Source: Candidatus Krumholzibacteriota bacterium (GTDB taxonomy: Bacteria > Krumholzibacteriota > Krumholzibacteriia > Krumholzibacteriales > Krumholzibacteriaceae). Taken from it: DNA of 64,000 bases. The stretch covers positions 1 to 64,000 of the forward strand of contig JAFGBF010000010.1 in NCBI GenBank assembly GCA_016933255.1. The letters are read 5' to 3'. The position numbers were made by a program, and so were the translations under genes. The notes under the pieces were generated by a model that worked only from the letters and a program-made list of their open reading frames with translations, did not search any database and was not told the DNA's origin. This document shows, in pieces, positions 48,432 through 57,205 of this stretch. Position 1 is the stretch's first letter; the number at the start of each line of letters is the position of its first letter.

Positions 48432-49285
48432 GGAGAACCGTGCTTGGAAGAGGGCTGGAAGCGCTTATTTCACAAGACCTTAAAGAAAGCGTATCAGAGA
48501 CCGAAAGGGTAATGGAGCTGGAAATAAACAGCATTGAACCGAACCCATTTCAGCCCAGGACCCATTTTGACGAGAGTCAGCTTCAGGAGCTTGCCGAATC
48601 TATAAGAAAAAACGGGGTGATCCAGCCGGTTGTCGTAAGAAGGGTAGAGGGCCGGTACCAGCTGATCATGGGCGAAAGAAGGCTCAGGGGTTCAAAGCTG
48701 GCGGGAAAAACGACGATCCCGGCGATAGTGAGGACCGTCAACGACAATCAGTCCCTGAGTTTCGCCTTGATGGAGAATCTGCAAAGGGAGGATCTGAACC
48801 CTGTCGAAGAGGGGAAGGGATACAAGGCCCTGAAAGATGAATTCGGATTTTCTATCAAAGAGATATCACAGTATCTGGGAAAAGACAGGACGACCGTCTC
48901 AAATACGATAAGACTCCTCGCCCTGCCCGAAGAAGTGCTTCGCCTGATCGAAAGCGGAAAGCTTAAGGCCGGCCACGCAAGAGCCCTTCTCTCCATAGAG
49001 GGGGATGATAAACGGATTGAAATGGCTCTTAAAGTCGTGGAAGATAATATTTCGGTCAGAGAAGTAGAACGGTCGGTGGCCCCTCGCAGGAAGAAAAAAA
49101 GAAGAAGGACAGGCAGAAAGACAGACCCGCTTATAGCGGCCCTTGAAGAGAGGGCTGAGCGGCATCTGGGGACGAGGGTAAGGATAACTCCCGGGAAAAA
49201 GGGCGGGACTATCACGATCGATTATTATTCTGACGACGATCTTGAGGCTATCCTTAAAATGATCGGGGTCAGCACAGAAATTTAG
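48428..49285 (+). CDS. parB: chromosome partitioning protein ParB (Spo0J)
   Basis: 285 residues. The N-terminal CTP-binding domain holds NPFQPRTHF and [12 protein letters not shown]. The helix-turn-helix region is [20 protein letters not shown] near 137-156, and the C-terminus (about 235-285) is a dimerisation domain after a basic stretch [12 protein letters not shown]. ParB loads at parS and slides as a CTP clamp to build the partition complex and recruit condensin. Two parS sites lie about 2.2 kb upstream. Confidence 0.96.
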   Translation: MRRTVLGRGLEALISQDLKESVSETERVMELEINSIEPNPFQPRTHFDESQLQELAESIRKNGVIQPVVVRRVEGRYQLIMGERRLRGSKLAGKTTIPAIVRTVNDNQSLSFALMENLQREDLNPVEEGKGYKALKDEFGFSIKEISQYLGKDRTTVSNTIRLLALPEEVLRLIESGKLKAGHARALLSIEGDDKRIEMALKVVEDNISVREVERSVAPRRKKKRRRTGRKTDPLIAALEERAERHLGTRVRITPGKKGGTITIDYYSDDDLEAILKMIGVSTEI

Positions 49286-49315
49286 ATAAAAACGAAAGAC
49301 CTGGCAGAAGATACA

Positions 49316-50095
49316 ATGGAAAAAGAGACTTTTTCGGTTATTATTGTTCCTCACGATCTGAAAAAGACGAGGACCTACAAGATCCCGTACAAGGCCTTTT
49401 ATCTTTTCATGGCGATTCTTGGTGCGGGGCTGGTCACGGTGACAGTCTTTGTCTTTACCTACGGCAAACTGCTCATAAAAACGAGGGAGACTGTCAACCT
49501 TGAAAAACAGGTCGTAGAGCTTACCGAAAAGAACAGACAGATCGACGATCTGCGCAGAAACCTTTCCGAGATACATGCGATGGATATGAAGGTCCGGAAA
49601 CTGCTCGGACTCGATATTGCGGCAGAGGACAGTGTTGCCGCAAAGCGCCTTGTAGCCGATGAAGAGGAGCTCGACAACGGGACGGAAAGCGAAAAGTCAC
49701 GGATGATGAGCTCGATCCCCAGTTTTTGGCCGGTAAGAGGCTATATTACAAAGGGATTCAATGTTGCCGGAGGAGAAGGCGACAAGGAGTATCATCCGGG
49801 GATAGATATCGGAGTCGAGAAAGGGATCCCTGTCAGGGCCTCAGCGGCAGGGTATGTAGTCGAGGCGGCCTGGGACAACATATATGGATATTTTGTGAAG
49901 ATCGATCACGGATATGGAATAAAAACACTTTACGGACATAATGAAAGACTGGTAGTAATAATGGGGGACAGGGTAGGGAGAGGGCAGACGATCGCTTACT
50001 CGGGGAACACGGGGAGAAGTACCGCGCCGCACCTGCACTTTGAGGTGACGCAGAACAATCTTCACGTTGATCCCCTGAAATATCTTTTGCAGTAA
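49316..50095 (+). CDS. membrane-anchored M23 peptidase (LytM-type endopeptidase)
   Basis: 259 residues. One membrane segment at about 28-49 is followed by a coiled coil at about 55-95 and a LytM domain at about 136-259. The zinc ligands are His160 and Asp164 (EYHPGIDIG) and His241 in HLHFE, with His208 also conserved, so it should be an active peptidoglycan DD-endopeptidase. The soluble part is expected in the periplasm. It sits 30 bases after parB and two bases before a bactofilin gene. M23 peptidase plus bactofilin is a recurring pair that shapes cells by local wall cutting in other bacteria. Confidence 0.88.
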   Translation: MEKETFSVIIVPHDLKKTRTYKIPYKAFYLFMAILGAGLVTVTVFVFTYGKLLIKTRETVNLEKQVVELTEKNRQIDDLRRNLSEIHAMDMKVRKLLGLDIAAEDSVAAKRLVADEEELDNGTESEKSRMMSSIPSFWPVRGYITKGFNVAGGEGDKEYHPGIDIGVEKGIPVRASAAGYVVEAAWDNIYGYFVKIDHGYGIKTLYGHNERLVVIMGDRVGRGQTIAYSGNTGRSTAPHLHFEVTQNNLHVDPLKYLLQ

Positions 50096-50097
50096 GG

Positions 50098-50574
50098 ATG
50101 AAGATGAGAAAAAAGAATTCTGAAAAAGGGGTTTCAAGTCTCGCGAAAGAAGGTGAAAGCATGGCGACCGAAGGAAAGATGAATTCAATTATCGGGGAGG
50201 GCTGCGCTGTCAAAGGTACGATCGATGTGCGCGACGGCACTCTGAGGATCGATGGGGATTTTGAGGGGTCGGTAGTCTGCCCCGGAACCCTCGTCGTTGG
50301 CAAAGGGGGAAAGGTCAAGGCCGACATAAAGGTAAACAGTGCGGTGATCGGTGGAAAGATGACGGGAAATATCGACGCAAAGGAAAAGATAGAGCTTCAG
50401 GCCGGATCCAGGCTTGAGGGAGATATCAAAACGACCCGTCTCGTTATCGATGAAGGCGTTTTCTTTGAGGGCTCGTGCAAGATGAGCCCTGACGGAAAGA
50501 CGAACTACGCCGCTCCGAAAATCGAGAAAGACGAAAAAGAAAAGAAAGACTCAGCAAACGCTTGGACGAAATAG
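50098..50574 (+). CDS. bactofilin
   Basis: 158 residues. The bactofilin beta-helix core runs from about 28 to 125: GEGCAVKGTIDVRDGTLRIDG, then VVCPGTLVVGKGGKVKAD, VIGGKMTGNIDAKEKIELQ and GSRLEGDIKTTRLVIDEG. Bactofilins self-assemble into filaments without nucleotide and recruit wall enzymes or, in Myxococcus, ParABS components. The frame can also start at the ATG at 50161, which would remove a basic N-terminal stretch that may bind the membrane. It lies two bases after the M23 peptidase gene, in the parAB transcript, and is followed by a strong terminator. Confidence 0.9.
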   Translation: MKMRKKNSEKGVSSLAKEGESMATEGKMNSIIGEGCAVKGTIDVRDGTLRIDGDFEGSVVCPGTLVVGKGGKVKADIKVNSAVIGGKMTGNIDAKEKIELQAGSRLEGDIKTTRLVIDEGVFFEGSCKMSPDGKTNYAAPKIEKDEKEKKDSANAWTK

Positions 50575-50611
50575 AACCCTTCAGCTGACGCTACGGGTCT
50601 TATGGAAAAAG

Positions 50612-50642
50612 AAAAGGGCCACCTGATGGCGGCCCTTTTTCT
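50612..50642. terminator. rho-independent terminator between bactofilin and hsp20
   Basis: AAAAGGGCC (50612-50620) pairs with GGCCCTTTTT (50631-50640) around an ACCTGATGGC loop. It can work for both convergent genes. Confidence 0.85.
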
Positions 50643-50660
50643 GTGACGGATCGTCTGGGC

Positions 50661-51104
50661 TTATTTTACCTTTACCTTTATCTCTTTCGGCTTTGCCGGT
50701 TCCGTCTTTGGAATAGAGACCCTGAGGACTCCGTTTTTGTATTCGGCGTCGACATCCTCGAGCCTGGTGTTCTCCGGCAGCCTGAACGATCTCTCAAACT
50801 TTCCGTAGCTCACCTCGCAAATATGCATCTTTTCGTTTTCAGCCTTTTCTTCCGTCTTCTTTTCCCCTCTGATTGTCATCAGGTTCTCCTGCACCTCGAT
50901 CGATAACTCCTCTTTTTCCATTCCGGGAATCTCGGCGGTGAGTTCAAACCTGTCATCGAGTTCTTTGACATTCACTTTCGGCATCCAGCTTATCTCTTCG
51001 CCGGGCCCCCTGAATACCGAAGGGAAAAAACCGTTAAACATACCTTCCATCTCACTTTCGAACCTGTTAAGGCCTGTCGACGGGTACCATCTTACGAGTT
51101 TCAT
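50661..51104 (-). CDS. Hsp20 / alpha-crystallin family small heat-shock protein
   Basis: 147 residues with the usual start LVRWYPSTGLNRFESEMEGMF, an alpha-crystallin domain (about 40-135: ELTAEIPGMEKEELSIEVQ and ENTRLEDVDAEYKNGVLRVSIPK) and a short C-terminal tail. It is an ATP-independent holdase chaperone forming oligomers in the cytoplasm. AAGGAGG lies just before the ATG. A sigma-54-like promoter may drive it (51168-51183). No CIRCE element was seen. Confidence 0.94.
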   Translation of the reverse strand: MKLVRWYPSTGLNRFESEMEGMFNGFFPSVFRGPGEEISWMPKVNVKELDDRFELTAEIPGMEKEELSIEVQENLMTIRGEKKTEEKAENEKMHICEVSYGKFERSFRLPENTRLEDVDAEYKNGVLRVSIPKTEPAKPKEIKVKVK

Positions 51105-51526
51105 TTTCTTCCTCCTTTTTGCGGTTTCCTGGTATCTAAAGATATTTCGTTTTCATCCCTATCAGAACGCATCATACATGCCAAAAAGCCGTGATTGTTT
51201 CAAGTCATGTTATACCAGCTGGTTATGGCGGTTGCCCACACAGGCCGGCCAGGCTTTTCGGCGGCAGCATGACACTCTGCCACAAATGCGCTGCCATAGG
51301 GGCATATTTTGACAGCAGACAAATGTCAATGTGGCAGTTAGGCCTCTTCGCTTATGGCAGGTTGCTGCAAGGTCGTCGTCCATGATATCTAATGAGACCG
51401 GATCAAGGGATATTACCGGTAAAAACAGTTCGGTATTTTCTTGAATTGAAATATTCCATGAAAAGGATTATTGTCGGCATATATGTTTATGTAGTTAAGG
51501 TTTTTCTCGATTACAGAGGTGTGATA
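51105..51526. other. 422-base divergent region between hsp20 and ettA
   Basis: No gene is seen. It contains a sigma-54-like promoter for hsp20, two CTGCCA hexamers (51277-51282, 51291-51296) and two TGGCAG hexamers (51332-51337, 51355-51360) in facing orientation, and TTGACA/TGTCAA as an inverted repeat (51309-51329). Confidence 0.5.
51168..51183 (-). promoter_or_regulatory. possible sigma-54-type promoter of hsp20
   Basis: On the minus strand TGGCATG-TATG-ATGCG matches TGGCACG-N4-TTGCA at most positions, with GG and GC at the canonical spacing. Transcription would begin about 52 bases before the hsp20 start. No sigma-54 activator gene is present in the window. Confidence 0.4.
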
Positions 51527-53212
51527 ATGAGCGTGGAACCGAATAAAATCATCTATTCGATGATCGGAGTAAGTAAATTCTATAATAACAAGGAGATACT
51601 TAAAGATATATCTCTTTCATATTTCTACGGGGCTAAGATAGGAGTGCTCGGGTTAAATGGCTCGGGAAAGTCGACCCTGCTGAGGATCCTTGCCGGAAAA
51701 GACAGGGAATTCAACGGGAAGACGAGCCTCTCGCCCGGGCACACAGTCGGCTTTCTGGAGCAGGAACCATCGTTCGATGAAGAGAAGACGGTAAGGGAGA
51801 TAGTTGAAGAAGCGGTAGGAGATGTGGTAAAGCTGCTCGAAGAGTATAACGAGATCAGCAGCGCCTTTGCCGAACCTATGGATGATGATGAGATGGATGC
51901 CCTGTTGAAAAGGCAGGGGGCCGTGCAGGAGAAGATCGATGCTTCGGATGCGTGGGATCTCGATTCAAGACTCGATATGGCTATGGACGCTCTGCGCTGC
52001 CCCGCGCCGGAAACGAAAATAAAGCATATATCCGGAGGGGAAAAGAGAAGGGTGGCGCTTTGCAGGCTGCTGCTACAGAAACCCGACATCCTCCTTCTCG
52101 ACGAACCTACCAACCATCTTGACGCCGAAACGATAGCGTGGCTCGAGCATCATCTCCAGGAATACGCAGGCACAGTCATAGCGGTGACTCACGACAGATA
52201 TTTTCTTGATAATGTGGCCGGATGGATATTGGAACTCGACAGGGGCGAAGGGATACCCTGGAAAGGGAATTATTCATCATGGCTCAGGCAGAAGGAAAAG
52301 AGGCTCGAGCTGGAGGAGAAAAAAGAATCCAGGCGCAGGAAGACGCTTCAGCGCGAACTCGAGTGGATAAAGATGACCCCGAAGGCAAGGCATACCAAGT
52401 CAAAAGCAAGGATCAATGCGTATGAGACCCTTATAGGCGAAGAAGGAAGCGAAAGGGAAAAGAACCTTGAACTGTATATTCCTCCAGGCCCGCGGCTGGG
52501 AGGCACGGTGATAAATGCCGACGGCGTCAGCAAGGTCTATGATGGAAAGATCATATTCAGCGATCTGAAGTTCATGCTCCCGCCGGGAGGCATAATCGGA
52601 GTCATCGGGGCGAACGGAGCCGGCAAGACAACGCTTTTCAGGCTTATTACCGGAGAGGAAAAACCGGACAGCGGAACGGTTGTTCTCGGCGAGACAGTCA
52701 AACTGGCATATGTCGATCAGTCGAGGGCTCTGCTGGATCCGGAGAAATCGATTTGGGAACAGATCTCCGGGGGAGAAGAAAAGATAATGCTGGGAAGCAA
52801 AGAGGTGAATTCCCGGGCTTATGTCGCGAAATTCAATTTTTCCGGATCAGATCAGTCGAAAAAAGTCGGAAAGCTCTCAGGTGGAGAAAGAAACAGGGTG
52901 AACCTCGCGATGGTCCTTAAGGAAGGGGCGAATGTGATCCTTCTTGATGAGCCGACGAACGATCTTGATGTCAACACGATGCGCGCTCTTGAAGAGGCGC
53001 TTGAGAATTTCGGCGGGTGCGCCGTAGTCATCAGTCACGACAGGTGGTTTCTCGACAGGATAGCGACGCATATACTTGCCTTTGAAGGAGACAGTTCTGC
53101 CTACTGGTTCGAAGGCAACTTTTCCGACTACGAAAAGAACAAGAAGGAGAGGCTCGGAGCCCTGGCTGATATCCCGAAACGGATAAAATACAGGTCACTG
53201 ACAAGGGATTGA
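51527..53212 (+). CDS. ettA: ABC-F translation factor EttA
   Basis: 561 residues from the ATG at 51527 with AGAGGTG upstream; the frame is open to 51392, but the extra 45 residues are not part of the family. Two ATP-binding cassettes are present: P-loops GLNGSGKSTLLRIL and GANGAGKTTLFRLI, signatures SGGEKRRVAL and SGGERNRVNLA, and Walker B segments LLLDEPTNHLD and ILLDEPTNDLD. No membrane domain is present. The C-terminal block HDRWFLDRIATHILAFEGD and the overall length match EttA, which binds the ribosomal E site and gates the first peptide bond according to energy status. It has no close partner gene. Confidence 0.93.
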   Translation: MSVEPNKIIYSMIGVSKFYNNKEILKDISLSYFYGAKIGVLGLNGSGKSTLLRILAGKDREFNGKTSLSPGHTVGFLEQEPSFDEEKTVREIVEEAVGDVVKLLEEYNEISSAFAEPMDDDEMDALLKRQGAVQEKIDASDAWDLDSRLDMAMDALRCPAPETKIKHISGGEKRRVALCRLLLQKPDILLLDEPTNHLDAETIAWLEHHLQEYAGTVIAVTHDRYFLDNVAGWILELDRGEGIPWKGNYSSWLRQKEKRLELEEKKESRRRKTLQRELEWIKMTPKARHTKSKARINAYETLIGEEGSEREKNLELYIPPGPRLGGTVINADGVSKVYDGKIIFSDLKFMLPPGGIIGVIGANGAGKTTLFRLITGEEKPDSGTVVLGETVKLAYVDQSRALLDPEKSIWEQISGGEEKIMLGSKEVNSRAYVAKFNFSGSDQSKKVGKLSGGERNRVNLAMVLKEGANVILLDEPTNDLDVNTMRALEEALENFGGCAVVISHDRWFLDRIATHILAFEGDSSAYWFEGNFSDYEKNKKERLGALADIPKRIKYRSLTRD

Positions 53213-53275
53213 GTCTTCACCATGGCAGGGCGGGAAAGTATCGGAGAAGGCGGATGATATTAAAAAGAATGGAAC

Positions 53276-53304
53276 TTGAGGCTGTAATGCCGTATAAATA
53301 CGAT
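53276..53304 (+). promoter_or_regulatory. possible promoter of the S9 peptidase gene run
   Basis: TTGAGG (53276-53281) and TACGAT (53299-53304) at 17 bases, about 50 bases before the start codon. The match is moderate. Confidence 0.3.
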
Positions 53305-53353
53305 TGGGCGGGGAAAATCATATGCCTGAAAGCGTGATACCAGAGGAGGAGAG

Positions 53354-55246
53354 ATGAAAGCCAGACCAGTTACCATAACACTTATTATTTTGATGACAGC
53401 GTTGTCCGCGTGTACTGGACATAAGGCGGCGGAATATACGATCGAGCAGTTCATGGATAATGTGATCATCTCGGGAGGGTATTTTTCGCACGACGAGAAG
53501 AACCTGCTTGTTACGATGGATGAATCAGATATCTTCAACGCCTACAGTATTCCGGTCAACGGGGGAAAGGCTGTCCAGCTGACTGATTCCGACAGGCACT
53601 CCGTTTTTGCCCTTTCATATTTTCCTGCTGATAACAGGTTTCTTTTTCTCAGCGACAAGGGGGGAAACGAGATCTACCATATCTACCTTCGCGACGAAGA
53701 CGGGATCATTATCGATCTGACTCCGGAGGTAAAGGCAAGGGCGGTATTCTACGGGTGGACCAGGAAAGAGGACCGGTTTGTCTTCGGTTCGAACAGGCGC
53801 GACTCGAAATATATGGATATATACCTGATGGATATCGAGACCTTCACGCCGAAGATGATCTATCTGAATGATGCCGGATACAATTTCGGATGGATCTCCG
53901 ATGACATGAGGTATATGGCTTTTTACAAAATGCTTACCGAACACAATACGGAGATGTATATCTATGACCGTGAGGCGGGTGAAATGAAGCACATATCAGC
54001 GCATCAGGGAGATATCATCTTTACCCCGCTCGAATTCAGCAAAGATTCCAAATATCTGTATTATCTGACAGATGAAGAGAGCGAATTCACCTTCCTCAAA
54101 AAATATGAACTTGCCACCGGAAAAAGTTCGACCGTCGAGACAGCCGAATGGGATATAAGCTATTCATACTGTTCGTGGAACGGGACCTACAGGGTGACGG
54201 GTATCAACAATGACGGGAAGACAGAGATCAGGGTCTACAGGACAGAGACCGGCGAGCTGGTCGATCTTCCTGAATTTCCCGATGGAGTGATATCTTCAGT
54301 CGGAGTCTCGAAAAGCGAAAGATATATGCGTTTCCACCTCAGCGATTCGAGGTCGACAAACAATCTCTACGTATTCGATTTCGAAACAGGGAAGTATAGG
54401 AAGCTGACAGACTCCATGAATCCCGAGATAGATCCCGAGGTCCTTGTGGTGCCGGAGCTTATCAGATACAAATCGTTCGATGATGAAATAATACCGGCTT
54501 TTTATTTCAAACCTGAAGGGATCAAACCGGGAGACAGCATCCCGGCTATCATATATGTCCACGGAGGTCCTGGCGGACAGGCGAGAGTAAGATATTACGC
54601 GCTTATTCAATATCTTGTGAATCACGGTTACGCCGTACTCGCCGTAAACAACAGGGGAAGTTCCGGATATGGAAAGAGGTTTTTAAGCCTCGATGATCAC
54701 AGACATGGGAATGATGATCTCAGAGACTGTATCGAGGGAAAGAACTGGCTTATAAAAACGCGGTATGTCGATCCTGGCAGGATCGGGATCCTCGGAGGGA
54801 GTTATGGCGGGTATATCACGCTCGCCGCATTGACATTCACTCCCGAAGAATTCGCCGTCGGAGTCGATCTCTTTGGAATGTCGAACTGGGTGAGAACGCT
54901 GAGCAACATCCCACCCTGGTGGGAAAGTATAAGAGAGGCCCTTTATAAGGAGATCGGAAACCCCCAGACCGACGAGGAATATCTGAAAAGCATCTCTCCT
55001 CTTTTTCACGCGGAAAATATAGTAAGGCCTCTTATGGTGCTTCAGGGGGCAAATGATCCGAGGGTCCTTAAAGCTGAATCGGATGAGATCGTCGAGGCAG
55101 CGAGAAAAAACGGTACGGTGGTCGAATATATGATATTCGAAGATGAAGGGCACGGATTTCTTAAAAAAGAGAACCGTATTGCAGGGTACGGAGCCGTTCT
55201 CGAATTTCTTGACAGGCATCTTAAAAACAGTGACAAAAAGAATTGA
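53354..55246 (+). CDS. S9 family prolyl-oligopeptidase-like lipoprotein
   Basis: 630 residues. The lipobox ALSAC gives a lipid anchor at Cys20. Residues about 30-360 form a beta-propeller with repeated blade motifs (FLSDKGGNEIYHIYLRD, FGSNRRDSKYMDIYLMD). The C-terminal alpha/beta-hydrolase domain carries Ser483 in GGSYGGY, Asp568 in GANDPRV and His600 in EDEGHGF. It should cleave peptides, dipeptidyl- or acylaminoacyl-type, at the cell envelope. A very strong ribosome binding site (AGAGGAGGAGAG) precedes it. The MoxR gene starts 26 bases after its stop, so it is probably the first gene of that transcript. Confidence 0.9.
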   Translation: MKARPVTITLIILMTALSACTGHKAAEYTIEQFMDNVIISGGYFSHDEKNLLVTMDESDIFNAYSIPVNGGKAVQLTDSDRHSVFALSYFPADNRFLFLSDKGGNEIYHIYLRDEDGIIIDLTPEVKARAVFYGWTRKEDRFVFGSNRRDSKYMDIYLMDIETFTPKMIYLNDAGYNFGWISDDMRYMAFYKMLTEHNTEMYIYDREAGEMKHISAHQGDIIFTPLEFSKDSKYLYYLTDEESEFTFLKKYELATGKSSTVETAEWDISYSYCSWNGTYRVTGINNDGKTEIRVYRTETGELVDLPEFPDGVISSVGVSKSERYMRFHLSDSRSTNNLYVFDFETGKYRKLTDSMNPEIDPEVLVVPELIRYKSFDDEIIPAFYFKPEGIKPGDSIPAIIYVHGGPGGQARVRYYALIQYLVNHGYAVLAVNNRGSSGYGKRFLSLDDHRHGNDDLRDCIEGKNWLIKTRYVDPGRIGILGGSYGGYITLAALTFTPEEFAVGVDLFGMSNWVRTLSNIPPWWESIREALYKEIGNPQTDEEYLKSISPLFHAENIVRPLMVLQGANDPRVLKAESDEIVEAARKNGTVVEYMIFEDEGHGFLKKENRIAGYGAVLEFLDRHLKNSDKKN

Positions 55247-55271
55247 GATCGAGTGGGAGACCTCCTGAAGT

Positions 55272-56255
55272 ATGGATCAAAATAACGAAGAGAGGGTCCT
55301 GGCGCGGTTCGCCGAAGCTTACGGGAAACTGAAGGTCGAGATCGCGAAAGTCATCATAGGACAGGACAAGGTAATAGACGAGCTTATTACTGCTCTGTTT
55401 GCCGGCGGGCACTGCCTGCTCGTCGGGGTCCCGGGGCTTGCCAAGACGCTTCTTGTCTCTACAGTCTCGGAATGTCTTGGGCTGGGATTTTCCCGGATAC
55501 AGTTCACGCCGGATCTGATGCCGAGCGATATCATGGGAACAGAAGTCCTTGAAGAGGACAAATCCTCCCACAGCAGGGTCTTCAGGTTCATCAGGGGCCC
55601 CGTTTTTTCAAATATCGTTCTTGCCGATGAGATCAACAGGACTCCCCCCAAGACACAGGCAGCCCTTCTGCAGGCTATGCAGGAGTACAATGTCACGGTA
55701 GGAGGCGAGACGCACCCTCTTGACCTGCCTTTTTTTGTCCTTGCGACGCAGAACCCGATCGAACTCGAAGGGACCTATCCTCTCCCCGAAGCTCAACTCG
55801 ACAGGTTCATGTTCAATATCAGAGTCGATTATCCATCGATCGATGAAGAAATGATGATTGTCGATTCGACCACTTCAGCGGCTTCCGAAAAACCGGAGAA
55901 GGTGATCGGTGCCGAAGAGATCATAGAAATACAGAATATGATTAAAAAGGTGCCGGTTTCTGAAAAGATCCTTTCATATGCTGTCCGGCTTGTAAGGGCA
56001 AGCAGGGATAGATCGTTTCCGGGTGTCGGCCAGTACCTGTCGTGGGGAGCCGGCCCGAGAGCGGGGCAGTATCTTATACTCGGAGCAAAGACCCGTACTG
56101 TCATGACTGGAAGGACGACACCGGATATCGATGATATCCGGGCTGTCGCGTGGCCGGTTCTCAGACACAGGCTGGTGACCAACTTCCACGCGGAAGCGGA
56201 TGGGATCACGACCGAAGAACTGGTGGGAAGACTGCTTGATACTGTCGAGCAGTAA
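55272..56255 (+). CDS. MoxR-family AAA+ ATPase
   Basis: 327 residues. Walker A is GVPGLAKTLLV near 55-65, Walker B is NIVLADEINRTPPKTQAALLQAMQEY near 113-138, and sensor 1 lies in FVLATQNPIELEGTYPLPEAQLDRF. The C-terminal lid domain follows. MoxR ATPases act as chaperones for partner VWA proteins, here very likely the DUF58 and BatA-type proteins encoded directly downstream. The gene order MoxR, DUF58, VWA is widespread. Confidence 0.92.
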   Translation: MDQNNEERVLARFAEAYGKLKVEIAKVIIGQDKVIDELITALFAGGHCLLVGVPGLAKTLLVSTVSECLGLGFSRIQFTPDLMPSDIMGTEVLEEDKSSHSRVFRFIRGPVFSNIVLADEINRTPPKTQAALLQAMQEYNVTVGGETHPLDLPFFVLATQNPIELEGTYPLPEAQLDRFMFNIRVDYPSIDEEMMIVDSTTSAASEKPEKVIGAEEIIEIQNMIKKVPVSEKILSYAVRLVRASRDRSFPGVGQYLSWGAGPRAGQYLILGAKTRTVMTGRTTPDIDDIRAVAWPVLRHRLVTNFHAEADGITTEELVGRLLDTVEQ

Positions 56256-56296
56256 CTCGGGCAGGCGGCTCTGGATATAAGATCGATGGGATCGGA

Positions 56297-57202
56297 ATGT
56301 CTCCAGAACAAAATGATATAAGCGAGTTTCTGCGGCCTGAGACGGTAAGCAGGCTCGCCAATATCGATCTAAAGGCAAGGCTGATCGTTGAAGGGTTCAT
56401 AGCCGGGCTGCACAAATCTCCATATCACGGGTTTTCAGTCGAGTTCGCCGAATACAGGCAGTATAACGCGGGCGAATCCACGAGGAACATCGACTGGAAG
56501 ATTTACGCAAAGACCGACAGGTATTATACGAAGATATTCGAGGACGAGACGAATCTCAGCGCGACTCTTCTGCTCGACAGAAGCGCTTCGATGGATTTCG
56601 GAAGTTCCGGGATAACAAAGCTTCGGTACGGGACCCTTCTGAGCGCAGCTTTGGCATATCTTATGATCAAGCAGCGCGACGCGGTCGGGCTGGCTGTCTT
56701 CGACGAGAAGATCGTGGAGATGGTCCCGCACCGGTCTGTCAAAAGACATCTTTTCCATCTTATGAAGACCCTGGAGAATATAACTCCCGGCGCAATGACA
56801 GAGATCAGCAATACCCTGCATGAAATAGCGGAGAGAATAAAGAGGCGGGGGCTGATCATTCTGATAAGCGACCTGCTCGATGATTCAGGACGAGTGATAA
56901 GCGGGCTGAAACACTTCAGGCACCGGGGGCATGAGATAGTGATATTTCATCTTCTCGACCCGAAGGAGATCTCGCTTGATTACGGGGGCGAGGTCAGGTT
57001 CGTCGACAGCGAGACAGGAGAAAAGATCAGGACTCAGCCATGGTTTCTGAAAAAGGAATACAGTGCGGATATCAGCGGGTGGATCAATGATCTGGAAACG
57101 GCGTGCAAGGAAAACGCTATAGATTACAATCTCGTCACTATCGACACCTCTTTTGATAAAGCTCTTTTCTCTTATCTCAGCAAGAGGCGGAGGATGCGGT
57201 AG
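56297..57202 (+). CDS. DUF58 domain protein
   Basis: 301 residues, mainly soluble. The DUF58 signature YNAGESTRNIDWKIYAKTDR is near 54-73, followed by a VWA-like fold with LLLDRSASMDFG near 92-103 (a MIDAS-type DxSxS) and a threonine/aspartate metal-site segment ILISDLLDD. These proteins are usual partners of MoxR ATPases, possibly in assembly or stress tolerance of membrane complexes; the exact role is unknown. It lies 41 bases after MoxR and three bases before the BatA-type gene. Confidence 0.88.
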   Translation: MSPEQNDISEFLRPETVSRLANIDLKARLIVEGFIAGLHKSPYHGFSVEFAEYRQYNAGESTRNIDWKIYAKTDRYYTKIFEDETNLSATLLLDRSASMDFGSSGITKLRYGTLLSAALAYLMIKQRDAVGLAVFDEKIVEMVPHRSVKRHLFHLMKTLENITPGAMTEISNTLHEIAERIKRRGLIILISDLLDDSGRVISGLKHFRHRGHEIVIFHLLDPKEISLDYGGEVRFVDSETGEKIRTQPWFLKKEYSADISGWINDLETACKENAIDYNLVTIDTSFDKALFSYLSKRRRMR

Positions 57203-57205
57203 GAG

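Noticed and set aside
51309-51329. TTGACA as -35 of an ettA promoter
   Set aside because: No acceptable -10 box lies 16-18 bases downstream; it reads better as half of an inverted repeat.
51392-51526. Upstream extension of ettA
   Set aside because: The extra 45 residues are outside the family and the ATG at 51527 has a ribosome binding site.
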